This document shows positions 18,677 to 26,352 of a stretch of DNA of 64,000 nt, one piece after another. The notes under the pieces are model-generated. The model did not search any database. It was given only the letters and a program-made list of their open reading frames with translations, and was not told where the DNA came from. The translations under genes and the position numbers were made by a program. Source of the stretch: CAYSSG01 sp964433635. GTDB lineage: Bacteria > Atribacterota > Phoenicimicrobiia > Phoenicimicrobiales > Stramentimicrobiaceae. The stretch is from the NCBI GenBank assembly GCA_964433635.1, contig CAYSSG010000004.1, positions 18,796 through 82,795 of the forward strand. Reading direction: 5' to 3'. Each line of letters opens with the position of its first letter. Position 1 is the stretch's first letter.

Positions 18677-20473
18677 TCATTTGTTAGCTTGTGCCAGAAA
18701 ATCATATCTTAATTGATAATATTTTTGAACGATATTACTACCCAGTGGTGCTGCTGCCTGGCTGCCGTCTCCACCGTGTTCTATAAATACTGTAACACAG
18801 ATTTCCGGTTTCTGATTGGGAACAAAACAGATAAACCATGCATGATTCTCACCTTGAGGATTCTGAGCAGTCCCTGTTTTCCCTGATATTGATATCCCTT
18901 CAATCTTGGCTATTCTTCCCGTTCCCTCTTCAATTACCTTTCTCATGCCCTCTTTAATAATTTGGAATGTTTCTGAAGATATATCAATCTTATTGATTAA
19001 TTCCGATTCAAATTTTTTGATTATCTCTCCGGCAGGTGAGACAATCTTTTGAACAAGAGTTGGTTTGAAAAACTGCCCTTCATTGGCAATCAGGCAAGCC
19101 ATGTTGTGAATTTGAAAAGGTGTTACCAGTAAGTAACCCTGACCGATTGACATATTAATCGTATCGCCCGGATACCAGATCTGGTTGAATGTTTTTCTTT
19201 TCCATTCCTGACTTGGAACTAATCCATCCAATTCACCAGGTAAGTCAATTCCAGTCTCCTCTCCAAGACCAAATAATTTCGCATAATGACTGAGACGATC
19301 TATGCCTAATTTTTGTCCCATCGTATAGAAAAAAACATTACATGAATTAGTAATTGCCTGAACAATCATCTGGTTTCCATGACCTGTCTCTTTCCAGCAT
19401 TTAAAGGTCTGATCTCCAAGCTTATAATAGCCTGGACAGTAAACTTTACTCTGAGTATTAATAATACCTTCTTCCAATGCAGCAATCGCTGTTATCAGCT
19501 TAAACACTGATCCTGGAGAATATACCCCTTGAATATTTCTATTATATAAAACATTCTCTTTATTTTGCGCTATTTCCTGCCATTGCTGCAATGATATCTG
19601 TTGGGTAAACATGTTAGGATCGTAGCCTGGTTGACTAGCCATTGCTAAAATTCTGCCCGTATAGGGCTCACTGACAATAATTGCTCCCTTTTGATCAGCT
19701 AATAAATCTTGTACATATCGTTGTAAATCACTATCAATGGTCAGATAAATATCATTCCCGGCAATAGGTTCCTTTGATCGAAGTGTTGTTACCTCTCTAC
19801 CCAGAGCGTCAACTTCTACTTCCCTGTTTCCTTTTTCACCTCTTAAATAGAGATCATAAGATTTTTCCAGACCGCTTTTCCCGATTATATCTCCACCGCT
19901 TAAATACTCATACAGGGAATCTTTTAATTCTTCTTCACTAATTTCATTGACATAACCTAAAACATGACCAGCTAAATTCTGATAGAGATATTTTCTTTCT
20001 GGCTGTATCGTCAAAAGGGCTCCTTTAAACTTATATTTTTGTTCTTCAATAGCAATGATCTGTTCTTTTTCTAAATCCTTCATGATATCCTGCGCTTGAA
20101 ATGGATTTTGCTGTAATTTTTGAATCTTTTCTTTAAGAAGGGAAGATTCCAAGGACACAATGGGACTCATTTCATTTGATAAGTCCTGGTAATTAACTAT
20201 TTCAGCTGGGATAACTGAAAAATTAACCGCAGGCCGATTGGTCACTAATAGTTTCCCTTGATAGTCATAGATTTCCCCCCTGGGTGCCTGCTCAACAAGT
20301 GAACGAATACAATTATTAATCGCCCTCTGCTCATACTCTTTTCCTCTAATGACCTGTAAGTACCATAAATTGATGAATAGGATCATAAAACAGATGATAA
20401 TAAAAACAAATAGCTCATTTAATCTTTTTACGGATAATTCTTTTCCAGTTTTTAAATTTTTTTGCTTAAACAA
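18677..20473 (-). CDS. mrdA: Penicillin-binding protein 2 (elongation transpeptidase)
   Basis: Class B PBP that crosslinks peptidoglycan during side-wall growth. It has an N-terminal membrane anchor (about residues 24-45), a dimerisation/pedestal region (about 50-240; PRGEIYDYQGKLLVTNRP), and a transpeptidase domain with all three active-site motifs: SPGSVFK (SxxK), TNSCN (SxN) and SGKTGTAQNP (KTG). Length 598 aa is normal. It starts at a TTG at 20473 with AGGGG nine bases upstream, and ends inside the rodA upstream frame. mreD-mrdA-rodA order is the standard rod operon. Confidence 0.94.
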   Translation of the reverse strand: MFKQKNLKTGKELSVKRLNELFVFIIICFMILFINLWYLQVIRGKEYEQRAINNCIRSLVEQAPRGEIYDYQGKLLVTNRPAVNFSVIPAEIVNYQDLSNEMSPIVSLESSLLKEKIQKLQQNPFQAQDIMKDLEKEQIIAIEEQKYKFKGALLTIQPERKYLYQNLAGHVLGYVNEISEEELKDSLYEYLSGGDIIGKSGLEKSYDLYLRGEKGNREVEVDALGREVTTLRSKEPIAGNDIYLTIDSDLQRYVQDLLADQKGAIIVSEPYTGRILAMASQPGYDPNMFTQQISLQQWQEIAQNKENVLYNRNIQGVYSPGSVFKLITAIAALEEGIINTQSKVYCPGYYKLGDQTFKCWKETGHGNQMIVQAITNSCNVFFYTMGQKLGIDRLSHYAKLFGLGEETGIDLPGELDGLVPSQEWKRKTFNQIWYPGDTINMSIGQGYLLVTPFQIHNMACLIANEGQFFKPTLVQKIVSPAGEIIKKFESELINKIDISSETFQIIKEGMRKVIEEGTGRIAKIEGISISGKTGTAQNPQGENHAWFICFVPNQKPEICVTVFIEHGGDGSQAAAPLGSNIVQKYYQLRYDFLAQANK

Positions 20474-20478
20474 TGTTC

Positions 20479-20973
20479 TTAACCCCTATGTTGAAAATAA
20501 CTCATTGTGTTTTTGATGCCTGTAAAGATAAAAGGGGCAATGATACTGTTCATCATTGCCTGTATCAAGGTTACTTTCTTCAGCAAAATCATAAAATCAT
20601 AATTTGCATGAAGAGCATGAAGTAAATAATAAATGATAATGTTATTCAAGATAGTAAAAATAAATGCAGAAATAGTAACCATCCATATCAGATGTTGATA
20701 GAATATTCTGTCCTTTATAATACCGGATATATATCCAATGATGGTTTTAACCATTGCATTCATTCCTAATAAATGAATAGAAAAGATGTCTTTTAATAAA
20801 CCCCCTGCAAAACCTGTTACCACTCCTTCTTCTGAACCGGAGATAAAAGAAAAGCAAATAACTACAATTAACACTAAATCAGGTTTAACAATATGATGAC
20901 TTAAAAAATTTGCTAAAATCATCTCTAATATCAAAGCGATGATAATAATTCCTGATTTTACCCAAATCTTCAT
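20479..20973 (-). CDS. mreD: Rod-shape-determining membrane protein MreD
   Basis: Small integral membrane component of the elongasome. About 164 aa with five to six hydrophobic helices and the family blocks FLSHHIVKPDLVLIVVI and GSEEGVVTGFAGGLLKDIFS, HLLGMNAMVKTIIGY. The frame reaches 20997, but the ATG at 20973 has a GGA element with normal spacing and the first ATG has none. mreB and mreC, usually just upstream, are not here; the upstream neighbour is a polysaccharide gene, so the mre set must be split in this genome. Confidence 0.88.
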   Translation of the reverse strand: MKIWVKSGIIIIALILEMILANFLSHHIVKPDLVLIVVICFSFISGSEEGVVTGFAGGLLKDIFSIHLLGMNAMVKTIIGYISGIIKDRIFYQHLIWMVTISAFIFTILNNIIIYYLLHALHANYDFMILLKKVTLIQAMMNSIIAPFIFTGIKNTMSYFQHRG

Positions 20974-21130
20974 ATTAAATAATTCCAAAAAAAACATTTT
21001 TTATTCATTTGATATTTTACTGAATTCATTTCTACCGGCAATATCAATCAATTAGGTAATATGGTTTTTTCTTTATCATACCATGGTGAAACTATATTAA
21101 GAAGTTATGGTAATATAATCAAAAAGAAAA

Positions 21131-21157
21131 ATAAATAGATAAAAAAAATCTATTTAT
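21131..21157 (-). terminator. AT-only hairpin with T-run, possible terminator after the WecG-fusion gene
   Basis: ATAAATAGAT (21131-21140) and ATCTATTTAT (21148-21157) form a perfect 10-bp stem with a 7-nt loop; on the minus strand TTTTCTTTTT follows directly. It lies between the WecG-fusion stop (21266) and mreD. A stem with no G-C clamp beyond one pair is a weak terminator, so the call is tentative. Confidence 0.4.
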
Positions 21158-21231
21158 ACCTGAAAAGATTAATGAACGCTGTATCTTGGTTAACTTCAGC
21201 TCCGGTTTGTGTTTTTAAGGTAGGAGTAATA

Positions 21232-21256
21232 TTGGATTATCTTTAAGGTAATCCAA
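21232..21256 (-). repeat. Perfect 8-bp inverted repeat just after the WecG-fusion stop
   Basis: TTGGATTA (21232-21239) and TAATCCAA (21249-21256) with a 9-nt loop, ten bases past the stop at 21266. There is no T-run after it on the minus strand, so it is more like a 3'-end stabilising hairpin than a terminator. Confidence 0.35.
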
Positions 21257-21265
21257 ATCAATCTA

Positions 21266-22918
21266 TTACTTTTGGGAATTAAATGAATTTACATCTCTGA
21301 AAAATAATTCTATTTTCCCCAATATAATGAGCCACATAAAATAAGGCAAGGAAATAGTTCTTTTTATTCTTTTCGGCTCTTTAAACAATCTGAACATCCA
21401 TTCCATACCGTGTTTCTGCATCCAAAAAGGAGCTCGGGGTATATTGCCAGAAAGGACATCAAAACTTCCGCCAATACCAATACAAACTGGAACTCCGAGT
21501 TCATCTTTATGCTTAAATATCCAGAACTCCTGCTTTGGCACACCCATTCCTACTAATAAAAAATCAGGTCTCTTATCTTTGATTTCCTGTATGATACCCT
21601 CTTCCTCATTTAATCCGTAATCATCACCTGCTGTATTTTCGCTAAAATAACCATGATGACTTCCCACAATATTAATGCCTGGAAATTTTACTTTGAGATT
21701 ATTCCCGGCCTTCTCAATAATCTCCTTTCTGGCACCTAATAGATACAGGCAATAATTTTTTTGTACAGCTAGTCGGCAAATATAATTTATCAGATCAATC
21801 CCGGTAATACGTTCAGCAAGTGGCATATCCAGCATAGCTGTAGCCCATAGTATTCCTGCCCCATCAGGAGTAACTAAATCAGCCTTTTGAGTAATTTCCA
21901 GATATTGCCTGTCTTTGCGTGCTCTTAAAATTGCCAGCGTATCAGGAGTAATGATGACATGGGGCTGTTTTTTGTCGATGAATTGATCAAAGTGTTCCAA
22001 AACCTGCTGGCAATTAATTCGGTTTATCGGGACGCCAAACAATAATACTTTTTTTCCTGATTCATCACAACAAATAATATTGCTCCCCTTATTCACCCTT
22101 TGTTTCAGCCAGTAAAAAACAAAATAACCTATACCGGTCATGGCAGTCAGAAGATAAAAATCTTCCTTAATTGATATCATGATGGCAATCATGCTCAAAT
22201 AAATACTGGCAGAAACAATAATCATATTTGCACCGTTCCAGGAAAATCCCTGTTCAATTAATTGCTGCCTTAGTTTACTTTCATTGAAAGTTCCTAAATA
22301 ATTATTTGTAAGATAGTTAGCAATAAAAGAATAGGATGTATCCACAATTGGAAAACCCAAAATCAACAAAGGGGTTAAAAGAGTTAAAGCTGCTGTGCTC
22401 TTTACCACTCCTACAATTGCAATGACAGCCAGCATAAAACCGAAAAACATATAATAGGAGGAAAAATAATTCCATTTCTTATGAGAATCATTCTTTTTTA
22501 GGTAAATGATGACCGCGGAAAATATCATCAATATAAGTGATAATATTTCAGCTGTTAGCAAACTCTGTTTCTGTAGGATTGAAACAATAAAAAAAGTAAA
22601 TGCAGCAATAAAAACAATTGCCGGAGTGATATCTCCCAATTCATCTGTCTGGCCTACTGAATTTGTAATGACCAGCAACCAGGCAATTGTTCCAGGAATG
22701 GAAAGATTCGTCAGATACCAATAGCCACCGGTGGAATCTCTTAGAAATTCTATTTTTATTCCTAAAGCAATGACCAATAAAGCAATCATGCTCTGTAAGA
22801 ATAGTTTTAACCAGGGTGCAAGCCTCTTTTGATGATCGTATTTTCCTAAAAATACCATTAATATGCCGGCAAAGATCACACCTGATATTCTAACGAAAAA
22901 ACTTCCCCACTCAGTCAA
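21266..22918 (-). CDS. Degenerate MraY/WecA-like membrane domain fused to a WecG/TagA/CpsF glycosyltransferase
   Basis: A 550-aa two-part protein. Residues about 290-530 are a GT26 glycosyltransferase (VLLFGVPINR, VTPDGAGILWA, ERITGIDLI, VGMGVPKQEFW, IGIGGSFDVLSG), which in the WecG/TagA family adds a ManNAc-type sugar to an undecaprenyl-PP-linked sugar. Residues about 1-275 follow the helix pattern of WecA/MraY enzymes and keep PIVDT (190-194). However, the aspartate loop TNAINLIDGLDG of the neighbouring true WecA reads TNSVGQTDELGD, the GDSG loop is missing, and the HIHHRLL motif is replaced by ESKLRQQL. The N-terminal half is therefore probably a non-catalytic membrane scaffold. It stands upstream of mreD. 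Confidence 0.85.
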   Translation of the reverse strand: MTEWGSFFVRISGVIFAGILMVFLGKYDHQKRLAPWLKLFLQSMIALLVIALGIKIEFLRDSTGGYWYLTNLSIPGTIAWLLVITNSVGQTDELGDITPAIVFIAAFTFFIVSILQKQSLLTAEILSLILMIFSAVIIYLKKNDSHKKWNYFSSYYMFFGFMLAVIAIVGVVKSTAALTLLTPLLILGFPIVDTSYSFIANYLTNNYLGTFNESKLRQQLIEQGFSWNGANMIIVSASIYLSMIAIMISIKEDFYLLTAMTGIGYFVFYWLKQRVNKGSNIICCDESGKKVLLFGVPINRINCQQVLEHFDQFIDKKQPHVIITPDTLAILRARKDRQYLEITQKADLVTPDGAGILWATAMLDMPLAERITGIDLINYICRLAVQKNYCLYLLGARKEIIEKAGNNLKVKFPGINIVGSHHGYFSENTAGDDYGLNEEEGIIQEIKDKRPDFLLVGMGVPKQEFWIFKHKDELGVPVCIGIGGSFDVLSGNIPRAPFWMQKHGMEWMFRLFKEPKRIKRTISLPYFMWLIILGKIELFFRDVNSFNSQK

Positions 22919-23090
22919 AGGATTCTCCCTAATTTCTAGTGATGAATTTCATTTGTTTATATCCATTATCTTTTTACATGACTCACTGTAAGAAAAACAT
23001 AGTAAGACAGATAAAAATAAGACTGTTCATTCTATTTATCAATTAGCTATTATATTAAATGTTTTACACTTAATAATCAATAGAAAGCAA

Positions 23091-24071
23091 TTAATACTTT
23101 TCTTTAAACCATTTCACAGTTTTTTTCAGCCCTTCCTGTAAATGATACCTGGGACTCCAGGATAGATATTCTCCTGCTAATGCACAATCAAGAATATTCT
23201 TCCTTAGATCTCCAGGACGAGGTAAACCATAATTTGCCAATATCGTCGATTTCATTATTTTCTTTAAGTAAGAATATAATTGATTAACAGATACTCCTTT
23301 ACCGCTGGCAACATTAAAGGAATTAAAAGGTTTTTTAAATAAACCATTTCTCCTTAACTCTGATAATTTTAACATATTTTCCATACTGAGTAAACAGGCA
23401 TTGGCAACATCCTCAACATACACATAATCCCGGATGTATTCTCCATCTCCATTAATGACAGGAATCTCTCCCCTTAACATTTTTCTTATAAAGATAGCAA
23501 TCACACCAGCTTCTCCGTCAGGATCCTGTCTCGGCCCATAAACATTACCATAACGCAAGGAGATGTAATTCAAATGATACTGATTGAAATAAAAATCCAA
23601 ATAATATTCTGAAGTCATTTTGGAAATACCATAAGGAGATTTAGGAGATAGTGTATTGGTCTCGTTAATCGGATATGTAGCCGGTTCACCATAAACTGTA
23701 CCTCCGCTTGATGCAAAAACAACACCTTTTATCTTATTCTGTATAGAAAATTCCAGAAGATTTAATAATCCCATGATATTGCATTGGGCATCCATTCTGG
23801 GAAATTTTACGGAATTTGAAACACTAATCTGTGCAGCTTGATGAAAGATATATTCCGGTTTTTCAACCTTAAACACATTTTTTAAATCTGAATCATTAAT
23901 ATCTATCTGATAAAACCGGGCTTGCTTATTTATATCTTCCTTCTTTCCTGTAGACAAATTATCGACTACAATAACATCATGTCCCCTTGCAATCAATAAA
24001 TCGACAATATGGGAACCGATAAATCCGGCACCTCCGGTGACCAATATTTTCACTCTTTTGCTTCTTTTCAT
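23091..24071 (-). CDS. NAD-dependent sugar epimerase/dehydratase (UDP-glucose 4-epimerase-like)
   Basis: Extended short-chain dehydrogenase acting on a nucleotide sugar. Visible: NAD-binding TGGAGFIGSH (residues 12-21), the DN after strand 2 (VVDNLSTG), the SSGGTVYGEP catalytic Ser/Thr region, YGISK (Tyr-xxx-Lys) and RYGNVYGPRQDPDGEAG, strongly like GalE-type 4-epimerases. 326 aa. It lies between the WecG-fusion and WecA-like genes, so its product sugar probably enters the same lipid-linked glycan. Substrate not assigned; GalE or a UDP-GlcNAc 4-epimerase both fit. Confidence 0.88.
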   Translation of the reverse strand: MKRSKRVKILVTGGAGFIGSHIVDLLIARGHDVIVVDNLSTGKKEDINKQARFYQIDINDSDLKNVFKVEKPEYIFHQAAQISVSNSVKFPRMDAQCNIMGLLNLLEFSIQNKIKGVVFASSGGTVYGEPATYPINETNTLSPKSPYGISKMTSEYYLDFYFNQYHLNYISLRYGNVYGPRQDPDGEAGVIAIFIRKMLRGEIPVINGDGEYIRDYVYVEDVANACLLSMENMLKLSELRRNGLFKKPFNSFNVASGKGVSVNQLYSYLKKIMKSTILANYGLPRPGDLRKNILDCALAGEYLSWSPRYHLQEGLKKTVKWFKEKY

Positions 24072-24128
24072 ATTGTTTTATCCTTTTTCTTATTATTATT
24101 TTATGGTTTATTTATATTATAAAATTAA

Positions 24129-25067
24129 TTATTTGAAATAGAAGAACACAAAAAGGGTCAGTAAGCAAAAAAAAGTATTCATTCCCAGTAAAAATAGTAC
24201 AACATTTCGATGGGAATAACCTTTTTTTAATAAACGATGATGTATATGACCCTGATCTCCCTGAAAAATAGGTTGATGGTTTCTAAATCTTCTGTATATG
24301 GCAAAGAGAGTATCTACGACCGGTAGGGCAAGCATTATGACTGGAATTGCCAAAAAGAGTACATTTTTTGATGCAATAACCCACAAAGAACTGAGGCAGG
24401 CAATCATATACCCGGCAAAAGTACTTCCAGAGTCACCTAAGAATATTTGTGCCGGGAAAAAATTAAATCGAAAAAAAGCAATCATACTTCCCAACAGAGC
24501 TGCAATGCAAAGATTGTAACTAAGAAAATTGCCATTATATATTGTTCCCATGATGAATAATGTAAATAAAGATATGATTGATGTACCACAAGCTAAACCA
24601 TCTAATCCATCAATAAGATTAATGGCATTTGTTACACCCAGAATCCATCCGAGCAACAAAGGGTAAAGCAGGTAACCTGCAAGGTTAAATGAAGAAAAAT
24701 TGAGAATAATAAACTGGTTAATTAATTCTGTATGATAACCAAGTATCAAAAAAACAGGTATCATCTGAATAAAAAATTTAATGAGGGGTTTTAAGTCAAC
24801 TATATCATCAATCACCCCTAACAAAAGAATAATAACTCCCCCGGATAATAAGACCTTGATTTTTACCTCAAAGGGAACCATCAGGAGAAGACTGAGTAAA
24901 AAGCCAAAAAAAATCACTACTCCTCCCAGATTTGGAATGGCATCAAGGTGAATCTTCCGATAGCCGGGTTTATCTACAAAATTCTGTTTTTTCCCTACCT
25001 GGGCAATAAAGGGAGTAAGGATATAGGAAACCAGGAATGATATGGCGATAGTTCCAATATATTTCAC
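24129..25067 (-). CDS. Undecaprenyl-phosphate sugar-1-phosphate transferase (WecA/TagO family)
   Basis: Membrane enzyme that starts a lipid-linked glycan by moving GlcNAc-1-P or a similar sugar-1-P to undecaprenyl phosphate. 312 aa, about ten membrane helices, all catalytic blocks intact: TNAINLIDGLDGL (Asp loop), FLGDSGSTFAGY, LPVVDTLFAI and GHIHHRLLKKGYSHR. The start is GTG at 25067. With the epimerase and WecG fusion it forms a three-gene glycan-initiation set on one strand. Confidence 0.92.
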   Translation of the reverse strand: MKYIGTIAISFLVSYILTPFIAQVGKKQNFVDKPGYRKIHLDAIPNLGGVVIFFGFLLSLLLMVPFEVKIKVLLSGGVIILLLGVIDDIVDLKPLIKFFIQMIPVFLILGYHTELINQFIILNFSSFNLAGYLLYPLLLGWILGVTNAINLIDGLDGLACGTSIISLFTLFIMGTIYNGNFLSYNLCIAALLGSMIAFFRFNFFPAQIFLGDSGSTFAGYMIACLSSLWVIASKNVLFLAIPVIMLALPVVDTLFAIYRRFRNHQPIFQGDQGHIHHRLLKKGYSHRNVVLFLLGMNTFFCLLTLFVFFYFK

Positions 25068-25095
25068 TCTGTTCAGGTCCTTTTAGTATTGATTC

Positions 25096-26223
25096 TTAAA
25101 AGAATAATTTCTTTGCGTTATCATGATAAATCATTTGTAATGTATCCTTTTCCAGGTTTAGACCCTTGTAAATTTGATTTGGATCATAATTTTTTCTCGC
25201 ATCACTTGACATCATTTTGTAAATATCGGCAGGTAATGCAAATTCATCTTTTTCCAAAAAATCCATATATGCTAAATGTATGTCATCAAGATAAGTCCTG
25301 TTTTTTGCCTTATAAGTTGTTACGACAATGTCTGTTCCATAAGTAATCCGATCTCGGTATTTAACCATAAAATCACGAAAAGCCATATAATTATCAGATA
25401 TTCTCTTAAATCCTGCTACCAGAAAATCAGGATGGCCAAAGCTAATATCAGTATAAAGGTTTGGATAATCACTCATTAGTCGGATTAATCTAGTCAGATT
25501 ACCGGAAGATAACATAAAATGGGGTACGATTATTTTTAAATCCGAATATTCCTTTAATATATGCTCCGTCTCAGCTAAAAAACGACCGGTGTTAATATGA
25601 TATAAAATAGGAATGTCTTCTTGTTCACAAAATGCATACACCTCCATCATTTCCACATCATCCAAAGGTAAATTAAAATAAAGATCATAGAAACTTCCAT
25701 GTCCATTATACAATTTAACTCCTGCTGCTCCGTCATGGATATACTTCTTTAATTTATCAAGTTTATTAACATCCCGTGGATCCAATGTTACCAGAGCTGC
25801 AAATTCATCAGGGTATTCCTGGCTCATTTTGATAATGAATTCGTTATTCTCGTCATATCCTGTAAAACCATACTTCGGGTCAAGAAAAAATGTAAAATCA
25901 GAGGTTCCCAGCATCACGATTCTTTCGACTTGACAGTCTTTCATAACTTTCCTCAGTAATGGAATATTGTCCTCGCTTTGAACATGCTCATGTGCATTGA
26001 TAATATGAAATTCAGCCCTCCGATTGAAATCCTCCTGAGAGGTCTGTGAGATCTGCGAGGACGGCGCATTATCAATCCATAAAGGCAACCAGCCCCGCTG
26101 CCGCATACCTACAAACAAAAGTATTATAATCACCAGGATGCTTAAACTATAAAATAGGATATCAGTCCATTTTCTTTCTTCTAATTGATGTTCTTTTTTT
26201 TGCTTTTTTCTAAATAGAGCCAA
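25096..26223 (-). CDS. Membrane-anchored amidohydrolase (amidohydrolase_2 family)
   Basis: TIM-barrel metal hydrolase behind a membrane anchor. The start I chose is the TTG at 26223, because GGAGGA lies six bases upstream; two ATGs further up (26277, 26253) fall before or at the predicted transcription start. The 375-aa protein has a basic N-terminus, one helix (ILFYSLSILVIIILLFVGM) and then a likely periplasmic enzyme domain with INAHEHV (HxH), a YHINTG strand, IVPHFML and YGTDIV, the usual metal-ligand positions. Substrate unknown. It is divergent from the protease/Omp85 gene and their promoters are back to back. Confidence 0.82.
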   Translation of the reverse strand: MALFRKKQKKEHQLEERKWTDILFYSLSILVIIILLFVGMRQRGWLPLWIDNAPSSQISQTSQEDFNRRAEFHIINAHEHVQSEDNIPLLRKVMKDCQVERIVMLGTSDFTFFLDPKYGFTGYDENNEFIIKMSQEYPDEFAALVTLDPRDVNKLDKLKKYIHDGAAGVKLYNGHGSFYDLYFNLPLDDVEMMEVYAFCEQEDIPILYHINTGRFLAETEHILKEYSDLKIIVPHFMLSSGNLTRLIRLMSDYPNLYTDISFGHPDFLVAGFKRISDNYMAFRDFMVKYRDRITYGTDIVVTTYKAKNRTYLDDIHLAYMDFLEKDEFALPADIYKMMSSDARKNYDPNQIYKGLNLEKDTLQMIYHDNAKKLFF

Positions 26224-26257
26224 ATCATTTCCTCCGCTTCCCAAAAAATTCATTTTT

Positions 26258-26286
26258 ATTATACTGAATATAATCATTGTTTACAA
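26258..26286 (-). promoter_or_regulatory. Promoter for the anchored amidohydrolase
   Basis: Minus strand: TTGTAA (26281-26286), 17-base spacer, then perfect TATAAT (26258-26263). The start of transcription would be near 26251, which rules out the ATG at 26277 and makes the one at 26253 unlikely, and supports the TTG at 26223. Confidence 0.7.
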
Positions 26287-26297
26287 AAATATTTAAA

Positions 26298-26326
26298 TTG
26301 TCATAAATCATCAAACAAGCTATAAT
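26298..26326 (+). promoter_or_regulatory. Promoter for the protease/propeller/Omp85 gene
   Basis: Plus strand: TTGTCA (26298-26303), 17-base spacer, then perfect TATAAT (26321-26326). It is 27 bases before the TTG start at 26353 and only 11 bases from the -35 of the divergent promoter, so one regulator could control both. Confidence 0.75.
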
Positions 26327-26352
26327 TTAATGAAGTAAAAAGGAGTAGTGTT

